Assembly: GCF_017303295.1 (NCBI RefSeq)
Contig: NZ_JAFKOK010000002.1
Location: 62,001-126,000, forward strand
Reading direction: 5' to 3'
DNA: 64,000 nt
From: Rhodobacter sp. NTK016B
Lineage (GTDB): Bacteria; Pseudomonadota; Alphaproteobacteria; Rhodobacterales; Rhodobacteraceae
Part shown: piece after piece, positions 26,029 through 36,355 of the stretch
Layout: each line of letters opens with the position of its first letter
Position numbering within the stretch: the stretch's first letter is position 1
The notes under the pieces: model-generated
Told to the model about the DNA's origin: nothing
Seen by the model: the letters and a program-made list of their open reading frames with translations, nothing else
The model's database searches: none
Program-made: the position numbers and the translations under genes

Positions 26029-27273
26029 ATGTTGAATTGGTGGTTCCTCGGTCCAGCCATCGCGCTGACCCTTCTCATCCTGTCCGTGGTCGTGCTGGGA
26101 TTGCAGCGCGGCGCACGGGTGCAGGCCTCGGAACCCGGCCAGCGGCGCGAGATGCGGATCTACCGCGATCAGCTCAAGGAAATCGAGCGCGACGCCGCAC
26201 GCGGCCTGATCGCCCCCGACGAGGCCGAGCGCCTGCGTGCCGAAACCGCCAGACGCCTGCTTGATGCCGACCGTCGTGGCGCGTCTGAGCTGGGCGAATC
26301 GCCCCGGTCGATGAAGACGGTGGCGCTGGGGCTTGTGGTGCTGGTCGCGCTGGGCGCAGGCGCGCTCTACTGGCGCGAGGGCGCGCCGGGATACGAGGAC
26401 ATGCCGCTCGCCGACCGCTATGCGCTGGCCCAGCAGATGCGCGCGGACCGCCTGTCGCAGGATGCGCTGGAAACGGCATGGCAGAACGACCCCGAACGCC
26501 CCGAAACCGCGCCGGTCGAATCGCAATATCTCGACCTGATGGCGCAACTGCGTGCCGCCCTGACCGAGCGTCCCGACGACCCGCGCGGCCTGCGTCTGCT
26601 GGCGGTGAACGAAGGCAATATCGGGAATTACGCCGCGTCCGCCGATGCATGGATCCGGCTGATCGACCTGCAGGGCCCCGATACGCCCGTGGCCGATATG
26701 GATGCGCTGGCCGAAGCGATGATCATGGCAACCGGCGGCGTGGTCTCGCCCGAGGCCGAAGTGGTTCTCGAACGCATCCTGCAGCGCGATCCGCAGAACG
26801 GCACCGCACGCTATTACCTCGGGCTGATGTTCGCGCAGACCGGGCGGCCCGACCTGACCTTCCGGCTCTGGCGCGGCCTGCTTGAAGACAGCGCGGCGGA
26901 TGATCCCTGGGTGCCCGCGATCCGCGGCACGATCGAGGAACTCGCCGATATCGCCGGCGTGCGCTACACCCTGCCGCCGCAGACGACCGGCGGTCGCGGC
27001 CCCTCTGCCGCCGATATCGACGCCGCCGCCGACATGACCGACGCGGAACGTCAGGACATGATCGGCGGCATGGTCGAAGGGCTGGCGCAGCGGCTCGCCA
27101 ATCAGGGCGGCCCGGTCGAGGACTGGACGCGGCTCATCGGCGCGCTGGGGGTTCTGGGCCAGACCGACCGCGCCCGCGCGATCTGGTCCGAGGCCAGACT
27201 GGTCTTCGCCGACGACGCCGAAGCACTGGCGCAGATCGACGCCGCCGGTCAGGCGCAGGGATTCGGCGAATGA
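26029..27273 (+). CDS. ccmI: Cytochrome c maturation protein CcmI
   Basis: A 414-residue membrane protein of the system I cytochrome c assembly pathway, which holds apocytochrome c for heme ligation. It has two transmembrane helices (residues about 3-25 and 93-113) with a cytoplasmic coiled-coil loop between them ([28 protein letters not shown] is the family signature), then a large periplasmic TPR-like domain (about 150-410). No other ccm genes are nearby. The stop overlaps ruvX by ATGA. Confidence 0.93.
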   Translation: MLNWWFLGPAIALTLLILSVVVLGLQRGARVQASEPGQRREMRIYRDQLKEIERDAARGLIAPDEAERLRAETARRLLDADRRGASELGESPRSMKTVALGLVVLVALGAGALYWREGAPGYEDMPLADRYALAQQMRADRLSQDALETAWQNDPERPETAPVESQYLDLMAQLRAALTERPDDPRGLRLLAVNEGNIGNYAASADAWIRLIDLQGPDTPVADMDALAEAMIMATGGVVSPEAEVVLERILQRDPQNGTARYYLGLMFAQTGRPDLTFRLWRGLLEDSAADDPWVPAIRGTIEELADIAGVRYTLPPQTTGGRGPSAADIDAAADMTDAERQDMIGGMVEGLAQRLANQGGPVEDWTRLIGALGVLGQTDRARAIWSEARLVFADDAEALAQIDAAGQAQGFGE

Positions 27274-27743
27274 GCGTCCATGACAGCCCGGACGATTTCT
27301 TCGCCGCCCTCGCCCCGCAGGGCCCCATCGCCGCGCTCGATCTGGGCACCAAGACGATCGGTGTCGCGGTCTCGGATCTGCGCCGCACGGTGGCGACCCC
27401 GCTTGAGACGGTGAAGCGCAAGAAATTCACCCTCGACGCCGCGCGGCTGATCGAAATCGCCAAGGCGAAACAGCTCGCGGGCTTCGTGCTGGGCCTGCCG
27501 TTGAACATGGACGGGACCGAGGGGCCGCGCTGCCAGTCGACGCGGGCCTTCGCGCGCAACTTCTCGGCCCTGACCGACCTGCCCATCGGCTTCTGGGACG
27601 AACGCCTGTCCACCGTCGCCGCCGAGCGCGCGCTTCTCGAGTTCGACACGTCGCGCGCCAAGCGGGCGGCGGTGATCGACCATGTCGCGGCCGGCTTCAT
27701 CTTGCAGGGGGTTCTGGACAGACTTGCCGTGATGCGTCGCTAA
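27270..27743 (+). CDS. ruvX: Putative pre-16S rRNA nuclease / Holliday junction resolvase homologue
   Basis: A 157-residue RNase H-fold nuclease (YqgF). Asp24 in [10 protein letters not shown], the [14 protein letters not shown] loop, Glu in DERLST and the terminal Asp in [10 protein letters not shown] form the family active site. E. coli YqgF is implicated in 16S rRNA 5'-end maturation. It is translationally coupled to ccmI. Confidence 0.93.
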   Translation: MSVHDSPDDFFAALAPQGPIAALDLGTKTIGVAVSDLRRTVATPLETVKRKKFTLDAARLIEIAKAKQLAGFVLGLPLNMDGTEGPRCQSTRAFARNFSALTDLPIGFWDERLSTVAAERALLEFDTSRAKRAAVIDHVAAGFILQGVLDRLAVMRR

Positions 27744-27814
27744 CGGACTGTCACGGCGTTCCCTTCCCGCTAAATTCGGGCGCAGGAATCACTCTCACGA
27801 GCGGCGCGCCCCCG

Positions 27815-28069
27815 ATGAAAGACTTTGTTCAGGACATTTCGACCGACAGGATCTGGATGCGCAAGGAAATCGACAGCCCCTGTGTGAAGACATGCGTGGT
27901 GCATCCGACCGAGCGGATTTGCGTGGGCTGCCTGCGCACGCTCGACGAAATCGCCCGCTGGTCGAAGATGAGCCCCGAGGAACGCGCCGAGATCACCGCC
28001 GCGCTGCCCGACCGCGCGCCGCGCCTGCGCACCCGCCGGGGCGGCCGCGCCGCTCGCCTGAAGGACTGA
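27815..28069 (+). CDS. DUF1289 domain protein
   Basis: An 84-residue protein with the DUF1289 core SPCVKTCVVHPTERICVGCLRTLDEIARWSKMSPEER, whose four Cys suggest a metal site (C-x3-C-x9-C-x2-C). The tail is Arg-rich. The start at 27815 is used; an internal ATG at 27857 with a closer AGGA site would give a 70-residue form. The function is unknown. It follows ruvX by 71 bases and is probably co-transcribed. Confidence 0.85.
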   Translation: MKDFVQDISTDRIWMRKEIDSPCVKTCVVHPTERICVGCLRTLDEIARWSKMSPEERAEITAALPDRAPRLRTRRGGRAARLKD

Positions 28070-28147
28070 TCAAAGGGACTGAGGCGACAGACCGGGGCCG
28101 AAGGACCGCGCGCGCGCTATAGCGGCGGCGCCCCATCTTTAATCCGC

Positions 28148-28207
28148 AAATATCCTCGGGGGGTGAGGCGCGGTAGCGCCGAGGGGGGCAGACAGCCCCC
28201 CTTTTTT
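28148..28207 (+). repeat. Palindromic intergenic repeat, copy 2, ending as a terminator
   Basis: AAATATCCTCGGGGGG, then TGAGGC...GCGCCGAGGGGGGCAGACAGCCCCCC and six T residues. The GGGGGGC-AGACA-GCCCCCC hairpin plus T-run can stop transcription from the DUF1289 gene. It shares its blocks with the copies at 16483 and 60065, and lies between convergent genes. Confidence 0.75.
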
Positions 28208-28277
28208 CTGTCCGCTTTTCCCGCCCCGGCCCGACATCCGACCGGATCTGGCAACGGCGGTTGGGGAAACCGGGACC

Positions 28278-30821
28278 TCAATACGATTCGATCAGCCGGT
28301 CCAGATAATCCCGCTCGTCATCCGAGCGCTCGCGCTCTGCCAGCCGGCGGCGGATTTCGTCCATCAATTCGCGCGCGCGGGCACGCGGGTTTTCGCCCGG
28401 AAGGGTCGACCCCGTCTCACCCTGCTGGCCTTCCGAACCCAGCTCCCGGCCGAGCGGGTCGCGGCCGGTGCCCTGCCCTTCGACCATCTGGTCGCCGTCG
28501 CTGCCCTGCTGCTCGCGCCGGTCGGCGGTCTGGGCATCGCGGAATTCGCGCAGGCCCTCGCGCAGCGCGTCCAGCGCCTCGGCCTGGCGTTGCAGCGCAC
28601 CGCGCATGTCGCCCTGCTCAAGCGCCTCGGCCGCGCGCTCCATCGCGCGGTTGGCCTCTTCCAGCGCGGTGAGCCCGTTCTCGCCCTCCGCCGTGCCATC
28701 GCCCGGCAGATCCTCGAGCTGCTGATCGCGCAGCCGCTCGCGCAGCGCGCGCTGACGCTCGGCGAGGTCTTGCAGCGCCTGTTCGGTATCCTTGCCGATC
28801 TCGCCCTGCTGGCCGTCTTCGCCGTTTGGCTCGCCCTCGCCCGATTGCTGCTGGCCGTCCTGACCGTTCTCGCCGAACTGTTCCTGCAATTGCTCGAACG
28901 TCTCGTCGGCAAGGCTCTGCTGGTCGCCCAGCGTATCGCCCAGCCCTTCCATCGCCTCGCCACCGGGCATCGATTCGCCGCCCTCGCCGCGCGTCATCTG
29001 AAGGTTGTCGAGCAGCGCGTTCAACTGCGCCATCAGCTCGGCGGCCTCGTCCATCCGGCCTTCTTCCATCAGCTCCTGAATGCGATCCATCATTTCCTGG
29101 ATCTGGCTCTGGGTGACGGTCTGGTTCTCGCCGTCCTCGCCCATATCCCGCTGATCGCCCTGCTCGGGCTCGGCGTCGGGCATCTGCTCGGCCAGCATCT
29201 CCATGTAATCGCGCGTGGCTTCGCGCAGCTCGTCCATCAGGTCCTGAATCTCGGACGGATCGGCCCCGCGCTCCATCGCCTCGTCCAGACGGTCGCGGGC
29301 ACGCTGCAGGCGTTCGCGGGCATTGGCCAGCTCGCCCTCTTCGATCAGCAACGCCAGATCCCACAGGTCCTGTGCCAGCTCGTCGCGCGCTTCGGGGGTG
29401 AAGCTGTCATCCTCGAGCCGGGTTTCGATGAAGGCCACGGCGCCACGGATCATCGACGGGGCGCCCCGGAACAGGAAGGCATTGTCCGAGCGGTACAGCA
29501 TCGCGCGCATCAGCATGGCGGAGCGATGGGCGTTCTCGCGGCTCCAGAGAAGATCGCGCCGAATCTCGATCAGCGCCTGCGCCGAGGGTTCGAAAAAGCG
29601 CCGCCCGGGCAACAGCGTGGCCGAAGCCGGGCTTTCGCCGGTCTGGCCCGCAGCATCGGTCGCGCTGAGCACCACGCGCACGGGCATGTTGGCCCACGGG
29701 TGCAGCGACAGATCCTCGCGCAGGGTTTCCGTCACCGTGTCGCGCGCGCCCGACATCGGCATCGGCAGCGCCAGCCGCAGCGGGTCGCGGGGTTCGGGAT
29801 CGACAGCAAGCCCGTAACGGCGGTCGAGCGCCGCCATGTCGAGGGTGATGATCGCCTCGCCCGTTTGGACGCCGTAATCGTCGGTCGCGGTAAAGGCCTG
29901 CTCGGCCACGCCGCCCCGCGCGCGGGTCATCGCGCCGTCGGCGGTAATCTGCGGCAGCGCATCGGCGGCGACGGCCACGTCCCAGGCGCGGCCATTGGGG
30001 CCGTCGATTTCGATCCGGCCCGCCCGGCGGGCGTCGAATTCCAGCGCCTGCCCGGATTCGTCCGACCGCACACCGTCATCAAGCGACTGCTCCAGCGTCA
30101 GCGCGCCGGGCGCGCCGTAAAAGCGCAAAACGACGCGGCTGCCCTGCGGCACCTCGAAGCTGTCACGCTCGATCTCGTTCAGATACAGGCCCGGCCGGTC
30201 GGTATAGCTGGGCGGCATGATCCAGCCCTCCCAGCTTGGCCCGATGGCCGCCCCGGCAGCCCCCGGCATTCCGGCAAGCGGCCCCTGCTGGCCGGGCACG
30301 GCAAACAGAAGCGCCATGGCGGCGGCGGTCAGCGCGACAAGGCGCAGGGCATAGGGGTCGCGGCGGGCGAGGTCCGGCTTGGGCCGGACGGCGCGGGCCC
30401 GGGCCGCGGCGGCGGCCATGCGCGCGCGGTGGGCCTGCCAGATCGCCGCCGAGGCGGGATCGCTTGCATTGATCGCCTGTTGGTCGGTCAGCGCCGCCAG
30501 AGGCCGGCCCGCCAGCGTGCGGTCGAGCCGGGCGACCGCCTCGGCCCGGCGGGGCCAGCGAAACCGCCACAGCCCCATCCCCAGCGAGATCACGATCGCC
30601 AGCGCGAAGCCGCCCGCGACCCAGAGCGCGGCATCGCCCGGCAGGTGTGTATGAAGATCGAAAGCCCAGAGCGTGGCGGCGATCAGCGCCAGCGATACCG
30701 GCAGCCACAACGCGCGCGCGACGCGTTCGGCCAGCATGGCGGCGCGCGTACCCCGAAGGGCACGCGCGGCCGGATGAAGGGGGTCCGTGGGGACCGGCGT
30801 GAATCGTTTCTCTACAGCCAC
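28278..30821 (-). CDS. TIGR02302 family protein (DUF4175), large membrane-anchored coiled-coil
   Basis: An 847-residue protein. Three transmembrane helices occupy about residues 38-55, 64-85 and 157-175. A periplasmic beta-rich part (about 190-400) follows, then a long Glu/Gln-rich helical region (about 470-830) with runs such as MDRIQELMEEGRMDEAAELMAQL and Gln/Gly linkers. The architecture is conserved in Alphaproteobacteria but no function is established. The start is a GTG at 30821 whose codons overlap the lysA stop by 10 bases, so it is coupled to lysA. Confidence 0.9.
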   Translation of the reverse strand: MAVEKRFTPVPTDPLHPAARALRGTRAAMLAERVARALWLPVSLALIAATLWAFDLHTHLPGDAALWVAGGFALAIVISLGMGLWRFRWPRRAEAVARLDRTLAGRPLAALTDQQAINASDPASAAIWQAHRARMAAAAARARAVRPKPDLARRDPYALRLVALTAAAMALLFAVPGQQGPLAGMPGAAGAAIGPSWEGWIMPPSYTDRPGLYLNEIERDSFEVPQGSRVVLRFYGAPGALTLEQSLDDGVRSDESGQALEFDARRAGRIEIDGPNGRAWDVAVAADALPQITADGAMTRARGGVAEQAFTATDDYGVQTGEAIITLDMAALDRRYGLAVDPEPRDPLRLALPMPMSGARDTVTETLREDLSLHPWANMPVRVVLSATDAAGQTGESPASATLLPGRRFFEPSAQALIEIRRDLLWSRENAHRSAMLMRAMLYRSDNAFLFRGAPSMIRGAVAFIETRLEDDSFTPEARDELAQDLWDLALLIEEGELANARERLQRARDRLDEAMERGADPSEIQDLMDELREATRDYMEMLAEQMPDAEPEQGDQRDMGEDGENQTVTQSQIQEMMDRIQELMEEGRMDEAAELMAQLNALLDNLQMTRGEGGESMPGGEAMEGLGDTLGDQQSLADETFEQLQEQFGENGQDGQQQSGEGEPNGEDGQQGEIGKDTEQALQDLAERQRALRERLRDQQLEDLPGDGTAEGENGLTALEEANRAMERAAEALEQGDMRGALQRQAEALDALREGLREFRDAQTADRREQQGSDGDQMVEGQGTGRDPLGRELGSEGQQGETGSTLPGENPRARARELMDEIRRRLAERERSDDERDYLDRLIESY

Positions 30822-32077
30822 GCCGGGATGCTATCGCGGGCGATCATCTCGTCATAGGTGGGGCGTTGCCGAATAACGGCGAAATGATCGCCCTGCACCA
30901 GAACCTCGGGGATCAGAAGGCGCGAATTGTACTCAGACGACATGACCGCACCGTAAGCCCCCGCCGAGCGGAACGCGATCAGGTCGCCCGCCGTCACGGG
31001 CGGCATCGCGCGCTGCTTGGCGAAGGTGTCGCCCGATTCGCAGATCGGCCCGACCAGATCGACAGGCGTCAGCGGCACGCCCGGCTCGGCCTCGGTCACC
31101 GGCAGGATATCGTGATGCGCGCCGTACATGGCCGGGCGGATCAGGTCGTTCATCGCCGCATCGACGATCAGGAATTCGCGCTCTTCGGACTGTTTGCGGT
31201 AGATCACTTGCGTGACCAGCATCCCTGCGTTGCCGGCGATCAGGCGGCCGGGTTCGATCTCGATCTCGCAGTCCAGATCGCCCAGCACCCGCTTGACCAT
31301 CGCGCCGTAATCGGTGGGCAAAGGCGGCGCTTCGTTCGAGCGGGTATAGGGAATGCCCAGCCCGCCACCCAGATCCAGACGGCTGATCTGGTGCCCGTCG
31401 GCGCGCAGCGCGCGGGTCAGCTCGGCCATCTTGGTATAGGCCGCTTCGAACGGGGCCAGATCGGTCAGCTGGCTGCCGATATGCATATCGATGCCGACGA
31501 CCTTGATGCCCGGCAGTTTCGCGGCCCGCGCATAGATCTCGCGGGCGCGGCTGATCGGCACGCCGAACTTGTCTTCCTTGCGCCCGGTCGAGATTTTCTC
31601 ATGCGTCTTGGCGTCGACATCGGGATTGACGCGCAGGGTGATCGGCGCCTCGGCGCCCATCGCGGCGGCAACCCGCGACAGCGCTTCCAGCTCGGGCTCG
31701 CTTTCGACATTGAACTGCCGGATGCCGCCTTCGAGCGCCATGCGCATCTCGGCGGGCGTCTTGCCCACGCCCGAGAACACGATCCGTTCGCCCGGCACGC
31801 CCGCCGCCTTGGCGCGCAGGTATTCGCCGATGGACACCACGTCCATACCGGCCCCCAGATCGCCCAGCAGCTTCAGCACGGCGACGTTGGAATTGGCCTT
31901 GACCGCGTAGCAAACCAGCGACGGCATCGGCTCGAGCGCTTCCTTGAACAGCAGGAAGTGGCGCGACAGGGTCGCGGCGGAATAGCAATAAAACGGCGTT
32001 CCCACCGAAGCGGCAATGTCGGACATCGGCACGTCTTCGGCGTGCAACTGACCGTCCTTGTACAGAAAATGATCCAC
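30812..32077 (-). CDS. lysA: Diaminopimelate decarboxylase
   Basis: A 421-residue PLP enzyme catalysing the last step of lysine synthesis, meso-DAP to L-lysine plus CO2. The PLP Schiff-base Lys60 is in CYAVKAN, HIGSQ and the phosphate-binding GGGLG are present, and EPGR and CESGDTF contribute the substrate and active-site Cys from the partner subunit. The length is that of the family. It sits downstream of argH, a small lipoprotein gene and DUF2834 on the same strand. Confidence 0.96.
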   Translation of the reverse strand: MDHFLYKDGQLHAEDVPMSDIAASVGTPFYCYSAATLSRHFLLFKEALEPMPSLVCYAVKANSNVAVLKLLGDLGAGMDVVSIGEYLRAKAAGVPGERIVFSGVGKTPAEMRMALEGGIRQFNVESEPELEALSRVAAAMGAEAPITLRVNPDVDAKTHEKISTGRKEDKFGVPISRAREIYARAAKLPGIKVVGIDMHIGSQLTDLAPFEAAYTKMAELTRALRADGHQISRLDLGGGLGIPYTRSNEAPPLPTDYGAMVKRVLGDLDCEIEIEPGRLIAGNAGMLVTQVIYRKQSEEREFLIVDAAMNDLIRPAMYGAHHDILPVTEAEPGVPLTPVDLVGPICESGDTFAKQRAMPPVTAGDLIAFRSAGAYGAVMSSEYNSRLLIPEVLVQGDHFAVIRQRPTYDEMIARDSIPAWL

Positions 32078-32114
32078 GATACGTCCCGGATAAGCGCCAA
32101 GCGCTGTCAGTTTT

Positions 32115-32426
32115 TCAAGAAGTCCCGCGCGGCGCGCGCAGGAAGAGGTAAAGCGGGAAACCGCAGCTTACGCCGATGCAGAAGGTCGCCGGAATCGCCA
32201 GCAGGCCCCACCAGCGCCCGGTGCGCGCGCATTCGACCAGCACCCAGATCGTCAGGGTGACGGCTGCGATTACCAGATCCCAGACCAGCCCGGACGACGC
32301 CGCGTTGGCGTGCCATGCCTCGACCATGCCCATGATCGAAAAGCCGTTCTCGCCGAACCAGTTCAGGAAATAGGCCATCGGGTGCACGGTGCCCCAGATC
32401 GCCAGCGCCAGCCATAAGAACCGCAT
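32115..32426 (-). CDS. DUF2834 domain membrane protein
   Basis: A 103-residue protein with three predicted transmembrane helices (about 4-22, 46-64 and 72-92), the DUF2834 pattern (AIWGTVHPMAYFLNWFGENGF near the N-terminus). The function is unknown. Its AGGAGA ribosome site overlaps the stop of the preceding lipoprotein gene, so the two are translated from one message. Confidence 0.85.
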   Translation of the reverse strand: MRFLWLALAIWGTVHPMAYFLNWFGENGFSIMGMVEAWHANAASSGLVWDLVIAAVTLTIWVLVECARTGRWWGLLAIPATFCIGVSCGFPLYLFLRAPRGTS

Positions 32427-32435
32427 GTTGTCTCC

Positions 32436-32558
32436 TTACGGCGCCGCGCGCCAGAATTCGTGCAGGTCGATACCGCCCTGCGCCTCCGGCGGATCCCCCG
32501 CGCCGCAACCGGCCAGCAGGGCCAGCCCCGTCAGCGCGATCCAGACCATGCGTGTCAT
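32436..32558 (-). CDS. Short lipoprotein next to lysA (LptM-like)
   Basis: A 40-residue precursor [19 protein letters not shown]... with a clear lipobox LLAGC (Cys18), leaving a mature lipopeptide of about 23 residues. The start ATG overlaps the argH stop (ATGA). Tiny lipoproteins encoded beside lysA or dapF in Proteobacteria include LptM/YifL, which helps disulfide maturation of the LPS transporter LptD; position and size suggest the same role here, but the mature region ([11 protein letters not shown]) matches only loosely. Confidence 0.8.
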   Translation of the reverse strand: MTRMVWIALTGLALLAGCGAGDPPEAQGGIDLHEFWRAAP

Positions 32559-33955
32559 CCCAGAATCTCCTTCCAGCGCGCGACCTGCGCGCGGACATTG
32601 TCCGGCGCCGTTCCGCCATAGGAGACACGAGAGCGCACCGAGTTGTCGACCCCCAGCACATCGTAAACCGCCTGCGTGATGCCCGGATGCTCGGATTGCA
32701 TCTCGGCCAGCGTCAGGTCGGGCAGGTCGCAGCCCTTGCCCTCGGCCATGGCGACAAGCGAGCCGGTGACATGATGCGCGTCGCGGAACGGCAGGTTCAG
32801 CTCGCGCACGAGCCAGTCGGCAAGATCGGTCGCGGTCGAGAAGCCCGAGGACGCGGCGGCGGCCAGCGACTCGCGGTTGGCGTTCATGTCCTTGACCATC
32901 CCCTCCATCGCGGCAAGGCCCAGCATCAGGTTGTCGGCAGCGTCAAAGACCTGTTCCTTGTCTTCCTGCATGTCCTTGGAATAGGTCAGCGCCAGCCCCT
33001 TCATCACCGTGAACAAGGCCACCGTCGCGCCAAGGATGCGCGCCAGCTTGGCGCGGATCAGCTCGGCCGCGTCGGGGTTCTTCTTTTGCGGCATGATCGA
33101 CGAGCCGGTGGTGAAGGCATCCGACAGATTGACGAAGCGGAACTGCGCCGAGGACCAGATCACCAGCTCTTCGGCAAAGCGCGACAGGTGCATCGCGCAG
33201 ATCGACGCCGCGCCAAGGAATTCCAGCGCGAAATCGCGGTCCGACACGCTGTCGAGGCTGTTGGCCGTGGGCCGGTCGAAACCCAGCGCCTTGGCCGTTG
33301 CGTGCCGGTCGATCGGGAACGAGGTCCCGGCCAGCGCCGCCGCGCCCAGCGGGCTTTCGTTCATGCGCTTGCGGGCGTCCTCGAACCGCGATTTGTCGCG
33401 GCCCAGCATCTCGACATAGGCCAGCATGTGATGGCCCCATGTGACAGGCTGCGCGGTCTGCAGGTGGGTGAAGCCCGGCATGACCCAGTCGGCACCGGCT
33501 TCGGCCTGCGAAAGAAAGGCGCGCATCAGCTTCTCGATACCCTCGATCGCCGCGTCGGCCTGATCGCGCACCCACAGCCGGAAATCGACCGCCACCTGAT
33601 CGTTACGCGACCGCGCCGTGTGCAGCCGCCCGGCGGGCTCGCCGATGATCTGCTTGAGCCGCGCTTCCACGTTCATATGGATGTCTTCGAGCGCCGTCGA
33701 ATAGACGAAATCGCCCGCCTCGATTTCGGCCTTGACCTGCGCCAGCCCGGCGTCGATGGCCTTCTGGTCGGCCTCGGTGATGATGCCCTGCGCGGCCAGC
33801 ATGGCAGCATGCGCGCGCGAGCCTGCAATGTCCTGAGCGTAGAGCCGCTTGTCGAAGCCGATCGAGGCATTGATCGCCTCCATGATCGCGTCCACGCCGC
33901 CGGCAAAGCGGCCGCCCCACATGCTGTTTGCCCCTGCTGACGTCGCGTCGGTCAT
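32555..33955 (-). CDS. argH: Argininosuccinate lyase
   Basis: A 466-residue enzyme of the fumarase/aspartase superfamily that splits argininosuccinate into arginine and fumarate. WGGRFAGG at the N-terminus, [17 protein letters not shown] and the signature loop [12 protein letters not shown] with the catalytic Ser are all present. It is the first gene of an operon argH-lipoprotein-DUF2834-lysA-TIGR02302, divergent from the EAL gene. Confidence 0.96.
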   Translation of the reverse strand: MTDATSAGANSMWGGRFAGGVDAIMEAINASIGFDKRLYAQDIAGSRAHAAMLAAQGIITEADQKAIDAGLAQVKAEIEAGDFVYSTALEDIHMNVEARLKQIIGEPAGRLHTARSRNDQVAVDFRLWVRDQADAAIEGIEKLMRAFLSQAEAGADWVMPGFTHLQTAQPVTWGHHMLAYVEMLGRDKSRFEDARKRMNESPLGAAALAGTSFPIDRHATAKALGFDRPTANSLDSVSDRDFALEFLGAASICAMHLSRFAEELVIWSSAQFRFVNLSDAFTTGSSIMPQKKNPDAAELIRAKLARILGATVALFTVMKGLALTYSKDMQEDKEQVFDAADNLMLGLAAMEGMVKDMNANRESLAAAASSGFSTATDLADWLVRELNLPFRDAHHVTGSLVAMAEGKGCDLPDLTLAEMQSEHPGITQAVYDVLGVDNSVRSRVSYGGTAPDNVRAQVARWKEILG

Positions 33956-34098
33956 CGCTCACCCCTGTGTTTGCGGCGCCGGTATACGCCCCGCGACCGG
34001 ATGGCGCAATCGGGGCGAGAGAGGCGTTCGGACACGGGTTCACGGCGTATTAACGGCCAAGCGGCACGATCGGGAAAACGCTGTCAGGGAATCACCCA

Positions 34099-34944
34099 AT
34101 GCCCCCGCTTCCGCCAGATCCGCCCGCCCGCCGCTTGCCCGAACACAGGCTCGACAGCCCGCTTTCGGTGGCCGACGACCTGCGCGAAAAGGAAACCATT
34201 GCCATGGTGCGCAAAGCGCTGGACGAAAAACGCGCGATGCTGGCCTTTCAACCCGTGGTACAGGCGCGCCTGACCAACCGCGCCGCGTTCTACGAAGCGT
34301 TCATCCGCATTCTGGACCCACAGGGCCGGGTGATCCCCGCGCGCGACTTCATGGGTGACGTGGAAACCCATGAACTGGGGCGCCGGATCGACTGTCTTGC
34401 GCTGGAAATGGGGCTTGCCGCGCTCAGGCAGGAACCGACGATCCGGCTCAGCGTCAACATGTCCGCGCGCTCCATCGGCTATCCGCAATGGCTGACCACG
34501 CTGGAACGCAACCTGCGCGCCGATCCCGGCATTGCCGAGCGGCTGATTTTGGAAATCACTGAAAGCTCGGCCATGGTGATGCCCGATCTGGTGACGGTGT
34601 TCATGGCCGACATGCAATCGCGCGGCATCTGCTTCGCGCTCGACGATTTCGGCGCGGGCTATACCGCATTCCGTTATCTCAAGGATTTCTACTTCGACAT
34701 CATCAAGATCGACGGCCAGTTCATACGCGGCATCGCGCGCGATCCGGACAATCAGGTTCTGGCGCAGGCGCTGGTATCGATCGGGCGGCATTTCGACATG
34801 TTCACCGTCGCCGAATCGGTCGAAACGGCCGAGGATGCGCGCTACCTGATCGATATCGGTTTCGACTGCCTTCAGGGATATTTCTATGGCGTCCCCTCGA
34901 CCGAAGCACCGTGGTTGACGTCGCGTCTGCCCAAACGGGCGTGA
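34099..34944 (+). CDS. EAL-domain protein (putative c-di-GMP phosphodiesterase)
   Basis: A 281-residue stand-alone EAL protein without a sensor or membrane segment. The namesake motif reads Glu66-Ala-Phe68 rather than EAL, but the Glu and the other catalytic positions remain: Asn in LSVNMS, Glu in LEITES, DDFGAGYT, Lys in IKIDG, Glu in AESVET and the QGYFYG end. It is therefore probably able to bind and perhaps hydrolyse c-di-GMP. It is divergent from argH and precedes phbA by 170 bases. Confidence 0.88.
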   Translation: MPPLPPDPPARRLPEHRLDSPLSVADDLREKETIAMVRKALDEKRAMLAFQPVVQARLTNRAAFYEAFIRILDPQGRVIPARDFMGDVETHELGRRIDCLALEMGLAALRQEPTIRLSVNMSARSIGYPQWLTTLERNLRADPGIAERLILEITESSAMVMPDLVTVFMADMQSRGICFALDDFGAGYTAFRYLKDFYFDIIKIDGQFIRGIARDPDNQVLAQALVSIGRHFDMFTVAESVETAEDARYLIDIGFDCLQGYFYGVPSTEAPWLTSRLPKRA

Positions 34945-35114
34945 CGCCGCAAAACGTCAGACGATGTCTGCGCAAACAGCGGGCGCTAACGGCGCCAAAC
35001 CCGGCAAAACGCCTGCCGTTTCCGCACTGCGGCATTGATTTGAAAGGGTCCGGAGCGTAAACCTTCGCGCAGATGCGCGTCCCTTCGGACGCGCCAGACG
35101 CGAGAGGACTCCTA

Positions 35115-36290
35115 ATGACCAACGTCGTGATCGTTTCCGCCGCACGCACCGCCGTGGGCTCTTTCAATGGCAGCTTTGCCAACACGCCGGCGCATGAACT
35201 CGGCGCTGCGGTGATCGAGGCCGTGGTCGCGCGCGCCGGCATCGACAAGTCGGAAGTGTCGGAAACGATCCTGGGTCAGGTTCTCACCGCCGGTCAGGGC
35301 CAGAATCCGGCGCGTCAGGCGGCAATCGCGGCGGGACTGGCCAAGGAAGCCTCGGCCTGGAGCCTCAATCAGGTCTGCGGCTCGGGCCTGCGCGCGGTCG
35401 CGCTGGGCGCACAGCATGTGCAGCTTGGCGATGCAGGCATCGTCATTGCCGGCGGGCAGGAAAACATGTCGCTCGCCCCCCACGTCGCGCACATGCGCGC
35501 GGGCTACAAGATGGGCGACGTCAAGTTCATCGACTCGATGATCAAGGACGGTCTGTGGGACGCTTTCAACGGCTATCACATGGGCCAGACCGCCGAGAAC
35601 GTCGCCGAGCAATGGCAGATCTCGCGCGAGCAACAGGACGAATTCGCGGTCGCCAGCCAGAACAAGGCCGAAGCCGCCCAGAAAGCCGGCAAGTTCAAGG
35701 ACGAGGTGATCCCCTTCACCATCAAGTCCCGCAAAGGCGAGACGGTGGTCGATGCCGACGAATACATCCGTCACGGCGCGACGATTGAAACGATGCAGAA
35801 ACTGCGCCCGGCCTTCACCAAGGACGGCTCGGTCACGGCAGCCAACGCGTCGGGCATCAATGACGGCGCGGCGGCGGTTGTGCTGATGTCGGCCGAGGAA
35901 GCGGAAAAGCGCGGCCTGACCCCGCTTGCGCGCATCGCCTCGTACGCGACCGCCGGTCTCGACCCGTCGATCATGGGCGTAGGCCCGATCTTTGCCTCGC
36001 GCAAGGCGCTCGACAAGGCGGGCTGGAAGGCCGAGGACCTCGACCTCGTCGAAGCGAACGAGGCCTTCGCGGCGCAGGCCTGCGCGGTCAACAAGGATAT
36101 GGGCTGGGACCCGTCGATCGTGAACGTGAACGGCGGCGCCATCGCCATCGGCCACCCGATCGGGGCCTCGGGCGCGCGGATCCTCAACACCCTGCTGTTC
36201 GAAATGCAGCGCCGCGGCTCGAAAAAGGGTCTGGCCACGCTGTGCATCGGCGGCGGCATGGGTGTCGCCATGTGCCTCGAACGTCCGTAA
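35115..36290 (+). CDS. phbA: Acetyl-CoA C-acetyltransferase (beta-ketothiolase)
   Basis: A 391-residue biosynthetic thiolase that condenses two acetyl-CoA into acetoacetyl-CoA, the first step of polyhydroxybutyrate synthesis. The nucleophile Cys88 is in NQVCGSG, His347 in GHPIGASG and Cys377 in LCIGGGMG, positions that nearly equal those of Zoogloea PhaA. GAGAGGA precedes the ATG. phbB follows after a patatin-like gene. Confidence 0.95.
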   Translation: MTNVVIVSAARTAVGSFNGSFANTPAHELGAAVIEAVVARAGIDKSEVSETILGQVLTAGQGQNPARQAAIAAGLAKEASAWSLNQVCGSGLRAVALGAQHVQLGDAGIVIAGGQENMSLAPHVAHMRAGYKMGDVKFIDSMIKDGLWDAFNGYHMGQTAENVAEQWQISREQQDEFAVASQNKAEAAQKAGKFKDEVIPFTIKSRKGETVVDADEYIRHGATIETMQKLRPAFTKDGSVTAANASGINDGAAAVVLMSAEEAEKRGLTPLARIASYATAGLDPSIMGVGPIFASRKALDKAGWKAEDLDLVEANEAFAAQACAVNKDMGWDPSIVNVNGGAIAIGHPIGASGARILNTLLFEMQRRGSKKGLATLCIGGGMGVAMCLERP

Positions 36291-36355
36291 CCTTCGGACC
36301 GTCACTCAATCCGGGGCGGCCCCTGCCGCCCCGCGACCGACCGGACCGAGCCGCC

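Noticed and set aside
28590-30857. Open frame of 755 codons on the plus strand opposite the TIGR02302 gene
   Set aside because: Antisense shadow of a conserved gene, with low-complexity His/Arg/Leu translation and no ribosome site.
34945-35114. TGC-rich stretch before phbA as a possible PhaR operator
   Set aside because: Several TGC/GCA trinucleotides exist, but no clear dyad distinguishes them from background composition.
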